This document shows, piece after piece, positions 15,447 through 23,662 of a DNA stretch of 64,000 nt (its first letter is position 1; each line of letters starts with the position of its first letter). The position numbers and the translations under genes were made by a program. Below the pieces are notes generated by a model. It worked only from the letters and a program-made list of their open reading frames with translations. It was not told the DNA's origin and ran no database searches. The stretch is from positions 248,001 through 312,000 of the forward strand of contig NZ_BAAAXG010000026.1 in NCBI RefSeq assembly GCF_039535475.1. Reading direction: 5' to 3'. This DNA comes from Streptomyces showdoensis (lineage in GTDB: Bacteria > Actinomycetota > Actinomycetes > Streptomycetales > Streptomycetaceae).

Positions 15447-15963
15447 GCGGGACGGTAGCGGCGGGCAGGACCTCGTTACCGCCGTGGCGCGACTATTCGA
15501 CAAAGAACGCGCACACCAACTCTTCAAGACACCGACCGCAAATCTGGGAACGAACGGCGCTCCGCAACATCCGGATAAGCGACGTGCGGGCGGACACGGG
15601 CCGACTCTCGATGATGAGGTTTCCTATCTGCTGCCCGTAGACCCGGAAGTGGCCGAGGAAACTCCGGGCGCCTTTCATAGTCCCCGCGAGTGGTGGGCGG
15701 ACTACGCGCCGGCTGTGCATCGCTGGGAAGTGCTTATGGGTACCCCGGCCCCGATTCCTGTGGAGTTCGGCCCGCGCGGTGGTCGACGTCTCGCCGCAGT
15801 GTTCGCGGAATGGCTTATGGGGTTGCCACGGGGGTGGATCACTCACATTCCGGGGCTCAACCGTGCTCGGCAGCTCAAGGCAGTCGGTAACGGAGTGGTG
15901 AGCCAACAGGCTTTCGCGGCCTACCTGCATCTACTGAATCACAAGGGGGACGAGCATGGGTAA
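15169..15963 (+). CDS. Cytosine-5 methyltransferase, target-recognition and motif IX-X part, overlapping frame
   Basis: This frame begins before 15,094 but GTG at 15,169 has a GGCGGGG site (15,156-15,162), giving 264 residues. It has the tail typical of phage methylases: SFSWRT, then YSRDWPRHGTTQDGVA, LLPTPLASDA, motif IX-like EWLMGLPRGW and motif X-like AVGNGVV. It overlaps the catalytic part by 278 bases in another frame, and both frames look conserved in the overlap. A +1 slip at CCC-C (15,393-15,396) would join them into one chain. The 3' end overlaps the next gene by eight bases. Confidence 0.6.
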   Translation: MRGRVSGKAYSGPFAFFDHGSFSWRTYPPSETGASRTYSRDWPRHGTTQDGVAIGLPQLEPPTTAIDGFSSLPLLPTPLASDATKGPDFARDERDGSGGQDLVTAVARLFDKERAHQLFKTPTANLGTNGAPQHPDKRRAGGHGPTLDDEVSYLLPVDPEVAEETPGAFHSPREWWADYAPAVHRWEVLMGTPAPIPVEFGPRGGRRLAAVFAEWLMGLPRGWITHIPGLNRARQLKAVGNGVVSQQAFAAYLHLLNHKGDEHG

Positions 15964-16237
15964 GCGCGGTGTTGTCACCGACTACAGCGGCGAGGAACTT
16001 TACCGAGACGATCTAGTGGCGTATGCCGCTCGACAGGGGAACCGAGTTCGGATGGTTGACGCCATCGTGGACAAGGTGACGACGCGGCTTGTTGACGGGC
16101 GTCTTCGCGCGATGCTGCGCGTACAGCCGACCGGAGTTGAGTCCGGATTCACGAAGCGCCGGTCCCTCCGAAAGGAGTGGATTAGCGCCGAACACGTGCG
16201 GCTCATCATCCCGGCTGTTACGGGCGAGCGGCACTAA
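15956..16237 (+). CDS. Small basic phage protein, unknown function
   Basis: AGGGGGA (15,944-15,950) precedes the ATG. The 93-residue protein is beta-rich with many Arg and Val residues (VVTDYSGEELYRDDLVAYAA, then VDAIVDKVTTRLV). It looks like a small RNA- or DNA-associated barrel, but I do not recognise the family. It is co-directional with and overlaps the methyltransferase, so it is likely co-expressed. It ends just before a strong hairpin. Confidence 0.6.
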   Translation: MGKRGVVTDYSGEELYRDDLVAYAARQGNRVRMVDAIVDKVTTRLVDGRLRAMLRVQPTGVESGFTKRRSLRKEWISAEHVRLIIPAVTGERH

Positions 16238-16250
16238 GAGCGACGACCAG

Positions 16251-16292
16251 GCAGAGGGCCGGGCGACCGAAACGGGTTGTCCGGCCCTCTGC
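16251..16292 (+). terminator. Strong hairpin between phage genes
   Basis: GCAGAGGGCCGG (16,251-16,262) is perfectly complementary to 16,281-16,292. No T-run follows. Confidence 0.6.
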
Positions 16293-16307
16293 TGTGTGGG
16301 GGGACGA

Positions 16308-16493
16308 ATGATCTACGAAATATCTGCCGACTACGCGCCCCCTATCGGGGACGTGCGCGAACTGTCGGCCGGCGACGAGCTTCACCTTTACGACGGTTGG
16401 AAGTCTCGTCCGGACTGGCTGCGGTATCTCGCTGCGGCAGCACACGCCATGGGCCGGGGCTGCGTCATCCGCCAGGGGGCCGACCTTGGCTAA
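16308..16493 (+). CDS. Small phage protein, unknown function
   Basis: The ATG at 16,308 lies behind GGGGGGA. The 61-residue product is mostly hydrophilic (IYEISADYAPPIGDVRELSAGDELHLYDGW) with a short helical end. It overlaps the nuclease gene by eight bases. No family recognised. Confidence 0.5.
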   Translation: MIYEISADYAPPIGDVRELSAGDELHLYDGWKSRPDWLRYLAAAAHAMGRGCVIRQGADLG

Positions 16494-17010
16494 CCCGAAC
16501 AAGGCACGCGGTACGGCATGGGAGAGCGCCGTACGGGACTTCCTGAATCGGTTTCTCGGGCTGGTCAACGAGCGCGGCACGTTCGTGGACCCCTTCGACG
16601 GCATGAACATCCGCCGGGCTGCGCAAGAGGGCGCCACGGACGTGGGCGACGTGCACGCGGTCCCGTTCATTCTCGAATGTAAGGACGTGGCGAGCGCCGC
16701 TGTTCCGACGTGGCTGCGGCAAGCCGAAGTCGAAGCCCGGCACGCGGGCTTCCCGTACGGCGTGGTCGTGCACAAGACCCGCCGGGCCCCGGTCCACGCG
16801 GGCCGCGTCCACTTCACTGTCCGTACGTGGACCCGGGTCCGGCTCGCCCTCGGGCACACGAGCCGCACCATGGCCGAGCTGTACGGCGGCACGTTCACGG
16901 TGCGCGGGCTCGACACGGGCCGCTGGTACGTGTCCCTGCCCCTGTGGGACTTCGCGTCTCTGCTCGCGGACTACCGCGCTCGCTCGGGGGTGAGCCGTGC
17001 TGTTCGCTGA
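16486..17010 (+). CDS. PD-(D/E)XK endonuclease, Holliday-junction-resolvase-like
   Basis: A TTG start gives 174 residues. The fold core is visible: KARGTAWESAVRDFLN (helix with Glu, residue 12 region), DVGDVH (Asp, about residue 50) and FILECKDV (E-x-K, about 63-67). This pattern is that of archaeal Hjc/phage resolvase-like nucleases, which cut branched DNA before packaging or during recombination. It sits directly before the primase-helicase. A general nuclease of the VRR type is the alternative. Confidence 0.7.
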   Translation: MANPNKARGTAWESAVRDFLNRFLGLVNERGTFVDPFDGMNIRRAAQEGATDVGDVHAVPFILECKDVASAAVPTWLRQAEVEARHAGFPYGVVVHKTRRAPVHAGRVHFTVRTWTRVRLALGHTSRTMAELYGGTFTVRGLDTGRWYVSLPLWDFASLLADYRARSGVSRAVR

Positions 17011-19432
17011 TCTGCTCTCCCGCTTCGACGACGTCGCCGAGCACCAGGACGGCGGGTACGTCGCACGCTGCCCCGCCCACGACGACGGACGCCCGAGCCT
17101 CCGCCTATGGCGGGGCGAGGACCTGAAAGTACGGATCACCTGCCGTGCCGGCTGCGATACGGGCGACGTGATCGGCGCGGTACGGCTCGGCTGGTCCGAC
17201 CTATTCGACGTGTCCGGCCCCGGAGCTACGGTGTCCGCCGCCCGGCCCGAGCTGGTACCCACGCGTCTGGTCGCTGGTCTCGGCGCGTACGTCGACCGGA
17301 CGTCGGCAGCCCTCGGGGACTGGTCGTCCGAGTGGGCCGGGCGAACCCGGGACTATCTCGCGAAGCGCTTCGGCCTCGATGTCGAGACCGCGATAGATCT
17401 CGGCATCGGCGTGGACCCCGGGGACCAGGGTGACGTGTTCCCGTACTTGTCTCGGCAGTACCGGGCTCACCCCCGGCTCACTGTCCCGCTGCACGGGTGG
17501 GACGGAGTGGCCCGAGGACTACAGGGACGGGACCTCTCCGGCGACTGCCCCGCGCGGTGGCTCTCCCTGGTCAACCCGCGCGGTCACCGCTGGTCCCCGT
17601 ACGGCGTGTTCCGCGGCGCGGGCGGATATGGCACGGTCCTGGTCTGCGAGGGTCCCGGAGACGCGCTCACGGCCGTTGCGTGCGGGTATGACGCCGTGGC
17701 CATCCGCGGTGCTTCCCTCGCCGGCTCGCCCGAGCTGGTGGCCGAGCTTGCCGAGGGGCTGCGAGGCTCGCTCGTCATCCTCGCCGGCGACGCTGACCGG
17801 GCGGGCTCGGGCTTCACCGCCCGGCTCGCTGCCGGTCTCGCCGAGCATGGAGTTACGGCGTACGCGCTCGAAATTCCGCGCCCCGGTTGGGACTTGACCG
17901 ACTGGCGCGAGGATGGGCCCGAGCGGTTCGCCACCGAGCTACACCGTGCGGTCAAGGCAGCCAAGCCCGTACGCGGTTCCGCGGACGCCGAGGACGAAGC
18001 CCGCTCCGCCGAGCTTGCCGAGCGCACCGGAGCCGAGTCGGTCACCCGGGACCAGGGCGCCGAAGCCGCCGAGATCCTGGCCCGGCTCGTGGGGCAGCTC
18101 GGCGAGAGCGACGCCATGAACGCGCACGCCTTGATCGCGTGGTGCGGGGGCCGCATCCGGTACGCCGCGGGGCTCGGGTTCTACACGTGGGATGGCTCGG
18201 TGTGGGTCCGCAGTGACACCCGCGTCCGGCAGGAAATCCACCGCATGGGGGCCGCTCTCGTCCTCGCAGGACAGACACAGGCTGCTCGCGGGTTCACGAT
18301 GACGAGCCGCATTGACTCACTCATGACGGAACTCAAGTCGGTTCCGTCTGTGCGGGTAGAGGCAGCCGATTTCGACAACCGCCCGGATTTGCTCGCTTTC
18401 AGGAACGGGGTCGTGGATCTCCGCACGGGTCGGCTCCGTCTGCACGACATGCGCGACATGCTCACGTACGGGCTCGACCTTGATTACCGGCCGGAAGCGG
18501 TGTGTCCGCGGTGGGAAACCTTCCTCGCCGAGATCTTCCCCGGTATGCCGGACATGCCCGCATATATTCAGCGTCTCGTGGGCTACGGCATTACCGGACA
18601 CGTCACGGAACAGAGCTTCGCCGTGCTTTGGGGGAAGGGAGCCAACGGGAAGTCAGTGCTTGTCGACACCCTCACGGCCGTATTCCGCGCTATCAGCAAG
18701 ACGACGCCGTTTGCGACGTTTGAAGCGAAGTCCAGCGGCGGCATTCCAAACGACATTGCGGCACTACGCGGTGCCCGGCTGGTCATGGCGTCCGAGGGTG
18801 AGAGCGGGGCGCCCATGTCCGAAGCGATCCTAAAGCGGGTAACCGGTAAGGACATGATCTCGGCCCGCTATCTGCGACGGGAGTTCTTCGAATTCAAGCC
18901 GTCGTTTCTCCTGATGCTCGCGACCAACCACAAGCCGAAGTTTAAGAGTCAGGACGAGGGGCTTTGGCGTCGCGTCAAGCTGTTGCCGTTCCTGCGGTAC
19001 TTCGCTCCCCACGAGCGGGATACCGAGCTGGACGCGAAGCTACTGGAGGAAGCCGAGGGCATCGCCGCTTGGGCGGTCCGCGGGGCCGTCGACTGGTACC
19101 GGGGCGGGCTGCGAGACCCGCAGGTCATCACGGGTGCCTCACAGGAGTACCGGGAGACGAGCGACCAGCTAGCCGGCTTCTTCCCCGGTGTCCTGGAGCC
19201 CGCCGACGACGACCACGTGATGAACGGCAACGAAGCCTTTAACGCGTATCTCGAATGGTGCGAAGCCGAAAACCTACCCGCAAAGGAACGGTGGACCCGA
19301 CGCGCCTTCTATGACGCCATGGAAGAACGCGGAATCTACCGCCGAAAGACCATGCGCGGTATCGCTCTCGTGGGTCTCCGGGAGGCCGACGCGAGCCCCG
19401 ACGCAGCGGGGCCGGGAATCTTCGCCAACTGA
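16997..19432 (+). CDS. Phage DNA primase-helicase (zinc finger, TOPRIM, SF3/D5-type helicase)
   Basis: The GTG start overlaps the nuclease gene by 14 bases; the product has 811 residues. In order: a zinc-binding start (CPAH at about 24-27, CRAGC at 46-50), a TOPRIM domain (VCEGPGDALT about 218; LAGDADRAG about 257), a D5-type N-domain (about 360-470) and a superfamily 3 helicase (Walker A GKGANGKS about 545; LVMASEGE about 595; LATNHKP sensor about 640). It should prime and unwind phage DNA. Together with the polymerase downstream it forms a near self-sufficient replisome. Confidence 0.85.
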   Translation: MLFADLLSRFDDVAEHQDGGYVARCPAHDDGRPSLRLWRGEDLKVRITCRAGCDTGDVIGAVRLGWSDLFDVSGPGATVSAARPELVPTRLVAGLGAYVDRTSAALGDWSSEWAGRTRDYLAKRFGLDVETAIDLGIGVDPGDQGDVFPYLSRQYRAHPRLTVPLHGWDGVARGLQGRDLSGDCPARWLSLVNPRGHRWSPYGVFRGAGGYGTVLVCEGPGDALTAVACGYDAVAIRGASLAGSPELVAELAEGLRGSLVILAGDADRAGSGFTARLAAGLAEHGVTAYALEIPRPGWDLTDWREDGPERFATELHRAVKAAKPVRGSADAEDEARSAELAERTGAESVTRDQGAEAAEILARLVGQLGESDAMNAHALIAWCGGRIRYAAGLGFYTWDGSVWVRSDTRVRQEIHRMGAALVLAGQTQAARGFTMTSRIDSLMTELKSVPSVRVEAADFDNRPDLLAFRNGVVDLRTGRLRLHDMRDMLTYGLDLDYRPEAVCPRWETFLAEIFPGMPDMPAYIQRLVGYGITGHVTEQSFAVLWGKGANGKSVLVDTLTAVFRAISKTTPFATFEAKSSGGIPNDIAALRGARLVMASEGESGAPMSEAILKRVTGKDMISARYLRREFFEFKPSFLLMLATNHKPKFKSQDEGLWRRVKLLPFLRYFAPHERDTELDAKLLEEAEGIAAWAVRGAVDWYRGGLRDPQVITGASQEYRETSDQLAGFFPGVLEPADDDHVMNGNEAFNAYLEWCEAENLPAKERWTRRAFYDAMEERGIYRRKTMRGIALVGLREADASPDAAGPGIFAN

Positions 19433-19446
19433 CGCACACCACATAC

Positions 19447-19485
19447 GCGGGTCGTCCACCAATTCACGGTGGGCGGCCCGCTTTT
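19447..19485 (+). terminator. Intrinsic terminator
   Basis: A 14-base arm (19,447-19,460) pairs with 19,468-19,481 with two G-U pairs, followed by TTTT. Confidence 0.8.
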
Positions 19486-19500
19486 CGTTTAGGGGGACCC

Positions 19501-21354
19501 ATGCTGACTTTCCGCCACACCGTGGCCGGCGAGTCGGTCACCGTGAACGTGCCCGAGGACACCACCGATCTCAAGCTCTTTTGGGATTGGCTCAACCGGG
19601 CCCGGGAACGGGGACCGATCGCGCTGGACACCGAGACAACCGGACTCAACATCTACTCGGCCGGCTATCGGCTCCGTACCGTGCAATTCGGCGACGCACA
19701 CGAAGCGTGGGTGCTGCTGTACGAACAGGGCGGATACCACGCACAGTATGCTCGGGAGGCAATCCCGCGGTGCCGCGAAGTACTCATCCACAACGCTGCC
19801 TTTGACTGGCTCGTCCTGGACGAGCACGCGGGCATACGGCTGGAAGATCTCGCGCCGCACACCACGGATACGCGCATCCTCGCCGCGCTTATAGACCCGC
19901 GGCAGCCATCCGAGGGCGGGGCAGGAACCGCGCTCAAGCCCCTTTCAGCGAAGTGGATTGACCCCGCGGCCCCGGACACGCAGGGCGGGCTTACGCGCGT
20001 CTTCAACAGCTTGGGGTTCACGAAAGAGACCGGGTGGGCCGGTATCCCGCTCACGCACCCCACGTACCTTCTGTACGCCGGTCTCGACGTCATCTTGACG
20101 GCTCGGCTCGCTCCGGTGCTCCGCCGAGAGCTGGACCGGCTCGGCGTCCGGCACCAGCTCGTCACGTACGAACACGAGATAGCCCGCATCTGCGCAGTGA
20201 TGCAGCGCGCGGGGCTGCTCGTGGACCAGGACTACACGTCGACCCTCGCGGGCCGGCTCGCCGAGGAAGCCGAGCGCTACGCGACCGTGGCAGCTCGATA
20301 CGGCGTGACGAAGGTGGGCAGCTCGGCGCAGGTGACCGAAGCCCTCTTGGGCATGGGTGAGCGGCTAACCGAGCGGACCAAGGGCGGGGCGCTCGCAACG
20401 GATAAGACTGTCCTACTCCCGCTTGCCGACCTTGATCGGGACTGGCAGCGCATCGGGGCTCGGCAGCCAAATGCCCTCGCAGACGCGGTGCTTCGGGCCA
20501 AGCGGGCCGGCAAGTGGGGCAAGACCTACGCCGAAGCATTCCTAGCGAACCTCAGCACCGCGGGACGTATCCACCCCACCGTGTCGCCCCTCGCGGCACG
20601 GACAGGCCGCATGTCCGTCACGGCCGGACTGCACCAACTCCCGTCCTCGGATCACATGATCCGCCGCGCGATCCTCGCCGAGCCCGGACACGTCATGGTG
20701 TCGACCGACTTTCAGGCCGTGGAAATGCGGGTCCTCGCAGCACTCGCCAACGTCCGCCGCATGAAAGAAGGGTTCATCAACGGTGGCGACGAGTTCGACA
20801 TTCACACGTACACGGCAAAGCTGATCAAGGGCGAGAATGCAACCCCGCGGCACCGGAAGATTTTCAAGGGCGCTGGATTCGGAAAGGTGTACGGGGGTGG
20901 AGTCGCGACGATCGCGAAGCAGACCGGTGCCGAGGAAGCCGAGATTGCGCAAGCGGTAGCCGCTTACGACCGGGCTTTTCCGGAGATCAAGCGCGCGTCG
21001 TCGCGGTGGCAGCGACAGGCTTTCCAGAACCGTATGGTCTTCATTTCTGCGACCGGTCGCCGGCTCCCGTTGGACCGGGACCGCACTTACAGTGTCGTGA
21101 ATTATGCCTGCCAGTCTGCGGCGCGTGATCTGCTCGGCCAAGCGCTACTCAACATCGAGGGTGCCGGGCTGCTCGAATACTGCCGCCTCCCTATCCATGA
21201 CGAAGTCTTGGCGTCCGTGCCGCAGCGTGACGCCGAGGACATCGCGCGGGAGTTCCAGCGCTGCATGTCTATGGACCTGTACGACGTGCCCATCACGGCT
21301 GACCCCGAGATCGGCGGTCGCTCGTGGGGCTCGCTGTACGGCGCTGACTACTGA
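19501..21354 (+). CDS. Family A DNA polymerase with 3'-5' exonuclease
   Basis: AGGGGGA (19,491-19,497) precedes the ATG; the protein has 617 residues. The exonuclease domain has ALDTETTGL (about residue 41) and HNAAFDWLVL. The polymerase domain has motif A (STDFQAVEMRVLA, about 400), motif B (KIFKGAGFGKVYGGG, about 455) and motif C (PIHDEVL, about 563). There is no 5'-3' flap nuclease domain, as is usual in phage versions. Motif A differs from the classic DYSQIELR but keeps Asp and Glu. It is the replicative polymerase of this phage. Confidence 0.9.
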   Translation: MLTFRHTVAGESVTVNVPEDTTDLKLFWDWLNRARERGPIALDTETTGLNIYSAGYRLRTVQFGDAHEAWVLLYEQGGYHAQYAREAIPRCREVLIHNAAFDWLVLDEHAGIRLEDLAPHTTDTRILAALIDPRQPSEGGAGTALKPLSAKWIDPAAPDTQGGLTRVFNSLGFTKETGWAGIPLTHPTYLLYAGLDVILTARLAPVLRRELDRLGVRHQLVTYEHEIARICAVMQRAGLLVDQDYTSTLAGRLAEEAERYATVAARYGVTKVGSSAQVTEALLGMGERLTERTKGGALATDKTVLLPLADLDRDWQRIGARQPNALADAVLRAKRAGKWGKTYAEAFLANLSTAGRIHPTVSPLAARTGRMSVTAGLHQLPSSDHMIRRAILAEPGHVMVSTDFQAVEMRVLAALANVRRMKEGFINGGDEFDIHTYTAKLIKGENATPRHRKIFKGAGFGKVYGGGVATIAKQTGAEEAEIAQAVAAYDRAFPEIKRASSRWQRQAFQNRMVFISATGRRLPLDRDRTYSVVNYACQSAARDLLGQALLNIEGAGLLEYCRLPIHDEVLASVPQRDAEDIAREFQRCMSMDLYDVPITADPEIGGRSWGSLYGADY

Positions 21355-21593
21355 TTCAGCGCCCTGACCTGCGAAAAGCGCCGTCACCGCGTCCGCGCGG
21401 ACACGTGAGCAAGCGGGAGGGTTGCCCTCCGTTTGGTCACGAATCGAGCAATGACGACACGTCAGATAACGGTCACGTGCCCAATCCAGAACCTTTGTCC
21501 GTTTAAGCGAAGATAACGCACGAATCTATGGCGTTGTCCGCTCCGTGATGCCGACCTAATTTCGGTGCCACGCAGCGACAAGGCAATGCGCAA
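21355..21593. other. Non-coding region downstream of the polymerase gene
   Basis: I see no gene in these 239 bases. The stretch 21,440-21,560 is lower in GC than its surroundings and contains AGATAACG twice (about 21,464 and 21,510) and CACGAATC twice. This could be a promoter or replication-origin region, but no motif is convincing. Confidence 0.4.
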
Positions 21594-21625
21594 GCCCCGT
21601 CCTGCTCATCCGGGACGGGGCATTT
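21594..21625 (+). terminator. Intrinsic terminator
   Basis: GCCCCGTCC (21,594-21,602) pairs with GGACGGGGC (21,613-21,621), followed by ATTTT. Confidence 0.85.
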
Positions 21626-21636
21626 TCATGCCCTTT
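21621..21636 (+). repeat. Diverged start-associated repeat, copy 4
   Basis: CATTTTCATGCCC follows the terminator as in copies 1-3, but the AAnnCAGGGGGA half is not preserved. Confidence 0.5.
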
Positions 21637-21702
21637 TGCAAGGCGCATTGCATTCGAGCCGAGGGGCTTCTATGCCCTTTTCCGCTCCGTTCCGGGACCC
21701 CC

Positions 21703-21722
21703 TTGGTCCCCACAGGGACCAA
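21703..21722 (+). promoter_or_regulatory. Leader hairpin before the sigma-like gene
   Basis: TTGGTCCC (21,703-21,710) pairs with GGGACCAA (21,715-21,722) around a CACA loop, 28 bases before the ATG at 21,750. It may regulate translation or mRNA stability. Confidence 0.4.
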
Positions 21723-21749
21723 AGCCCCCAAGACACGGAGCCACGGTCC

Positions 21750-22556
21750 ATGACGCACCTCACCCATGCCCAAATCGCCGCCGCCAAGAACAACGACTTG
21801 GGCGCGATTACGGAAATCATTCGGGAAACTGAAACGCTTATATCGTCCCGCGCGCGTTACTATGCGGGCTCTGCCATGGAGCACGGGAACACCCTTGCCG
21901 AAGACCTCAGGCAGACCGGCCGCATAGCGGTCTGGCAGTGCATAGGGAAGTTCGAGGGAGACGCCCCCGCAGCTTTCATGGCCTACATTGACCGACACGT
22001 CAACGCGACCATGTTGGAAACGCTGCGAGCGGAAACCCGCCCCGGAGTCACCGCCCGCGCGGCCAAAGATTTTGAGTCCGCGCTTGTCCTCGCAGGCGGA
22101 GACCCGTACGAAGCCGAGCGCATCGCGGCGAGCGACGCCATGGGCGACCGCAGGATGACCCCCGAGCACGCCTATGCGGCCCGGCTCTCGTGGCTCGGCC
22201 TGGACTACATTGACCGGCCCGTCCCGTGCGAGGACGGAGAAACGTTCACCCTCGCCGAGAAGATCGAGCGCGAGACCGGGACCCCCGCCGAGCTGATCAC
22301 CCCCGCGGACATCGCGTCGCACCGCCGGACCGTCATCCATGACCAGGTACACCGCACGCTCGGTCTGCTCTCCGAGCGGCAGCGCCACGTACTCAAGGCC
22401 GACCACGGTATTGCCCCGGTCGGGTACTACGGCGACGGGCCGGACGCCGACCTGGCGGACGACATGGGCGTGACCACAGAACAGGTCAGGCAAGCCCGGA
22501 AGAAGGGCAAGGCTCGTTTCTCCGAGCTGTACCGAGCTGGTGCACGCGCATGGTGA
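21750..22556 (+). CDS. Phage sigma-factor-like regulator
   Basis: The ATG at 21,750 gives 268 residues; an in-frame ATG at 21,636 would add 38 residues with no family resemblance. Residues 20-95 resemble sigma region 2 (HGNTLAEDLRQTGRIAVWQCIGKFE, then FMAYIDRHVNATML). Residues 205-265 resemble region 4: LLSERQRHVL, then a helix-turn-helix (ADLADDMGVTTEQVRQARKKG). The layout suggests a promoter-specificity factor, possibly for late genes, located at the junction of replication and regulatory genes. The middle is not recognisable. A transcription activator without sigma function is the alternative. Confidence 0.65.
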   Translation: MTHLTHAQIAAAKNNDLGAITEIIRETETLISSRARYYAGSAMEHGNTLAEDLRQTGRIAVWQCIGKFEGDAPAAFMAYIDRHVNATMLETLRAETRPGVTARAAKDFESALVLAGGDPYEAERIAASDAMGDRRMTPEHAYAARLSWLGLDYIDRPVPCEDGETFTLAEKIERETGTPAELITPADIASHRRTVIHDQVHRTLGLLSERQRHVLKADHGIAPVGYYGDGPDADLADDMGVTTEQVRQARKKGKARFSELYRAGARAW

Positions 22557-22720
22557 CGCTCCAGACCCGCGACGGCGGCACGGTCACGGTGACTCGACAC
22601 GGCGCCCTGGTGGACATGCACCTTCGGAATGCGGCCGGCCGCACGGTCGCCACCGTTGTCAGACCTGTGTGTGAGGCTGCACGACTGCTGCCCGAGCTGC
22701 GTGGGCACAGCGGGGCGTAA
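22550..22720 (+). CDS. Small phage protein, unknown function
   Basis: The ATG at 22,550 overlaps the end of the sigma-like gene by seven bases. The 56-residue product is a beta-hairpin-like, Thr/Val-rich protein (VTLQTRDGGTVTVTRHGALV). No family recognised. Codon use is normal for the region. Confidence 0.5.
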   Translation: MVTLQTRDGGTVTVTRHGALVDMHLRNAAGRTVATVVRPVCEAARLLPELRGHSGA

Positions 22721-22931
22721 ACCGGCAAGACGGTCCCTTTTTTCGGTTCGACCCTCAACTACCCCCACCCGATGGCTGGATTGAGACAGGGTCATGCCCG
22801 GAAAGCAGACCGGACGGTTTGATAGTGCCTCTGACCTGCATGTCTCTGTCAAGAAACCTCTTGCGCGGTTCGCTGGAGTGGCCTAATCTCGACGTCGCAG
22901 CCGAAGAGCTGTCCGATCTAGTGGGGTGGGT

Positions 22932-23360
22932 ATGGTTTCCGAAAGGGTCAAGATCACGACGAATCGGACTCCGTCTACGGGCGGGGTGTCGGTCGACCTG
23001 CGCGTTGACGTGTTCCAAAAGGGACCCGGCGGTCTGTTTTGGGAGTGGGTTCCCGCGCACGATGTGCCTGCGCGGCGCATCGCCGTCGCCACTGACGGGG
23101 AGCTCGCCGCGGCGCTCGCCCTGCATGGGCCCCGGGTGGCCGGGCTCCTGGAAGAGTGCGAAGAGCTGATGTGGCGCATCTCCGCGCACCACCTGCCCAC
23201 GGGCGACGTGGTGGCTCAGTGGTACTGGCAGCGCTCCGAAGAGACCGGCCGGTGGATTCCGAACAGCGAGCCGTGGGTTGTCCTTGATGACCGTGCACGG
23301 ATCGCAGCACTCCACCGTGCGCGACGACTGGCCGACCGGCGTGACCAGGGCGCGGCATGA
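22932..23360 (+). CDS. Hypothetical phage protein
   Basis: The ATG at 22,932 (alternative GTG at 22,926) gives 142 residues. The first half is beta (VKITTNRTPSTGGVSVDLRVDVF); the second is helical (RVAGLLEECEELMWRI) and ends Arg-rich. It reads like a small actinobacterial phage regulator or accessory protein, but I do not recognise it. It overlaps the next gene by four bases (ATGA). The 211 bases upstream have no gene and could hold its promoter. Confidence 0.6.
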   Translation: MVSERVKITTNRTPSTGGVSVDLRVDVFQKGPGGLFWEWVPAHDVPARRIAVATDGELAAALALHGPRVAGLLEECEELMWRISAHHLPTGDVVAQWYWQRSEETGRWIPNSEPWVVLDDRARIAALHRARRLADRRDQGAA

Positions 23361-23611
23361 GCGCGCCCACCCGTACGTTCGTTGACGGCGTGGAGTCCAA
23401 GCCGGACGCGTACGAGCTTGCGGCCGGCATGGCGAAGATTCTCGTCCGAGCCGGCCTTACCCTCCGGTATGGCGTCAGTGTGCACCGCATCCCCATCTCC
23501 CGTGGTGACACGGGGTGGGGCGTGTGGCTGACGGACCGCACGCCCGATCAGGCCCCGCCCGCAGGTGTGCCCTTCCTTGCCCTGCCTTCTCAGTTCACTA
23601 CAGCCGCATGA
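23357..23611 (+). CDS. Hypothetical phage protein
   Basis: The protein has 84 residues and starts in an ATGA overlap with the gene before, so the pair is probably translated together. It contains a helical stretch (AYELAAGMAKILVRAGLTL) and a beta segment ending in WGVWLTDRTP. No family recognised. It ends at a bidirectional terminator. Confidence 0.6.
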   Translation: MSAPTRTFVDGVESKPDAYELAAGMAKILVRAGLTLRYGVSVHRIPISRGDTGWGVWLTDRTPDQAPPAGVPFLALPSQFTTAA

Positions 23612-23614
23612 CAA

Positions 23615-23653
23615 AGCCCCGCTCTACTCCCAACTTGGGTGTAGGGCGGGGCT
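23615..23653. terminator. Bidirectional terminator between convergent genes
   Basis: AGCCCCGC (23,615-23,622) pairs with GCGGGGCT (23,646-23,653); CTAC/GTAG inside extends the stem. It ends transcripts from both sides. Confidence 0.75.
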
Positions 23654-23662
23654 GTTGTGCGT

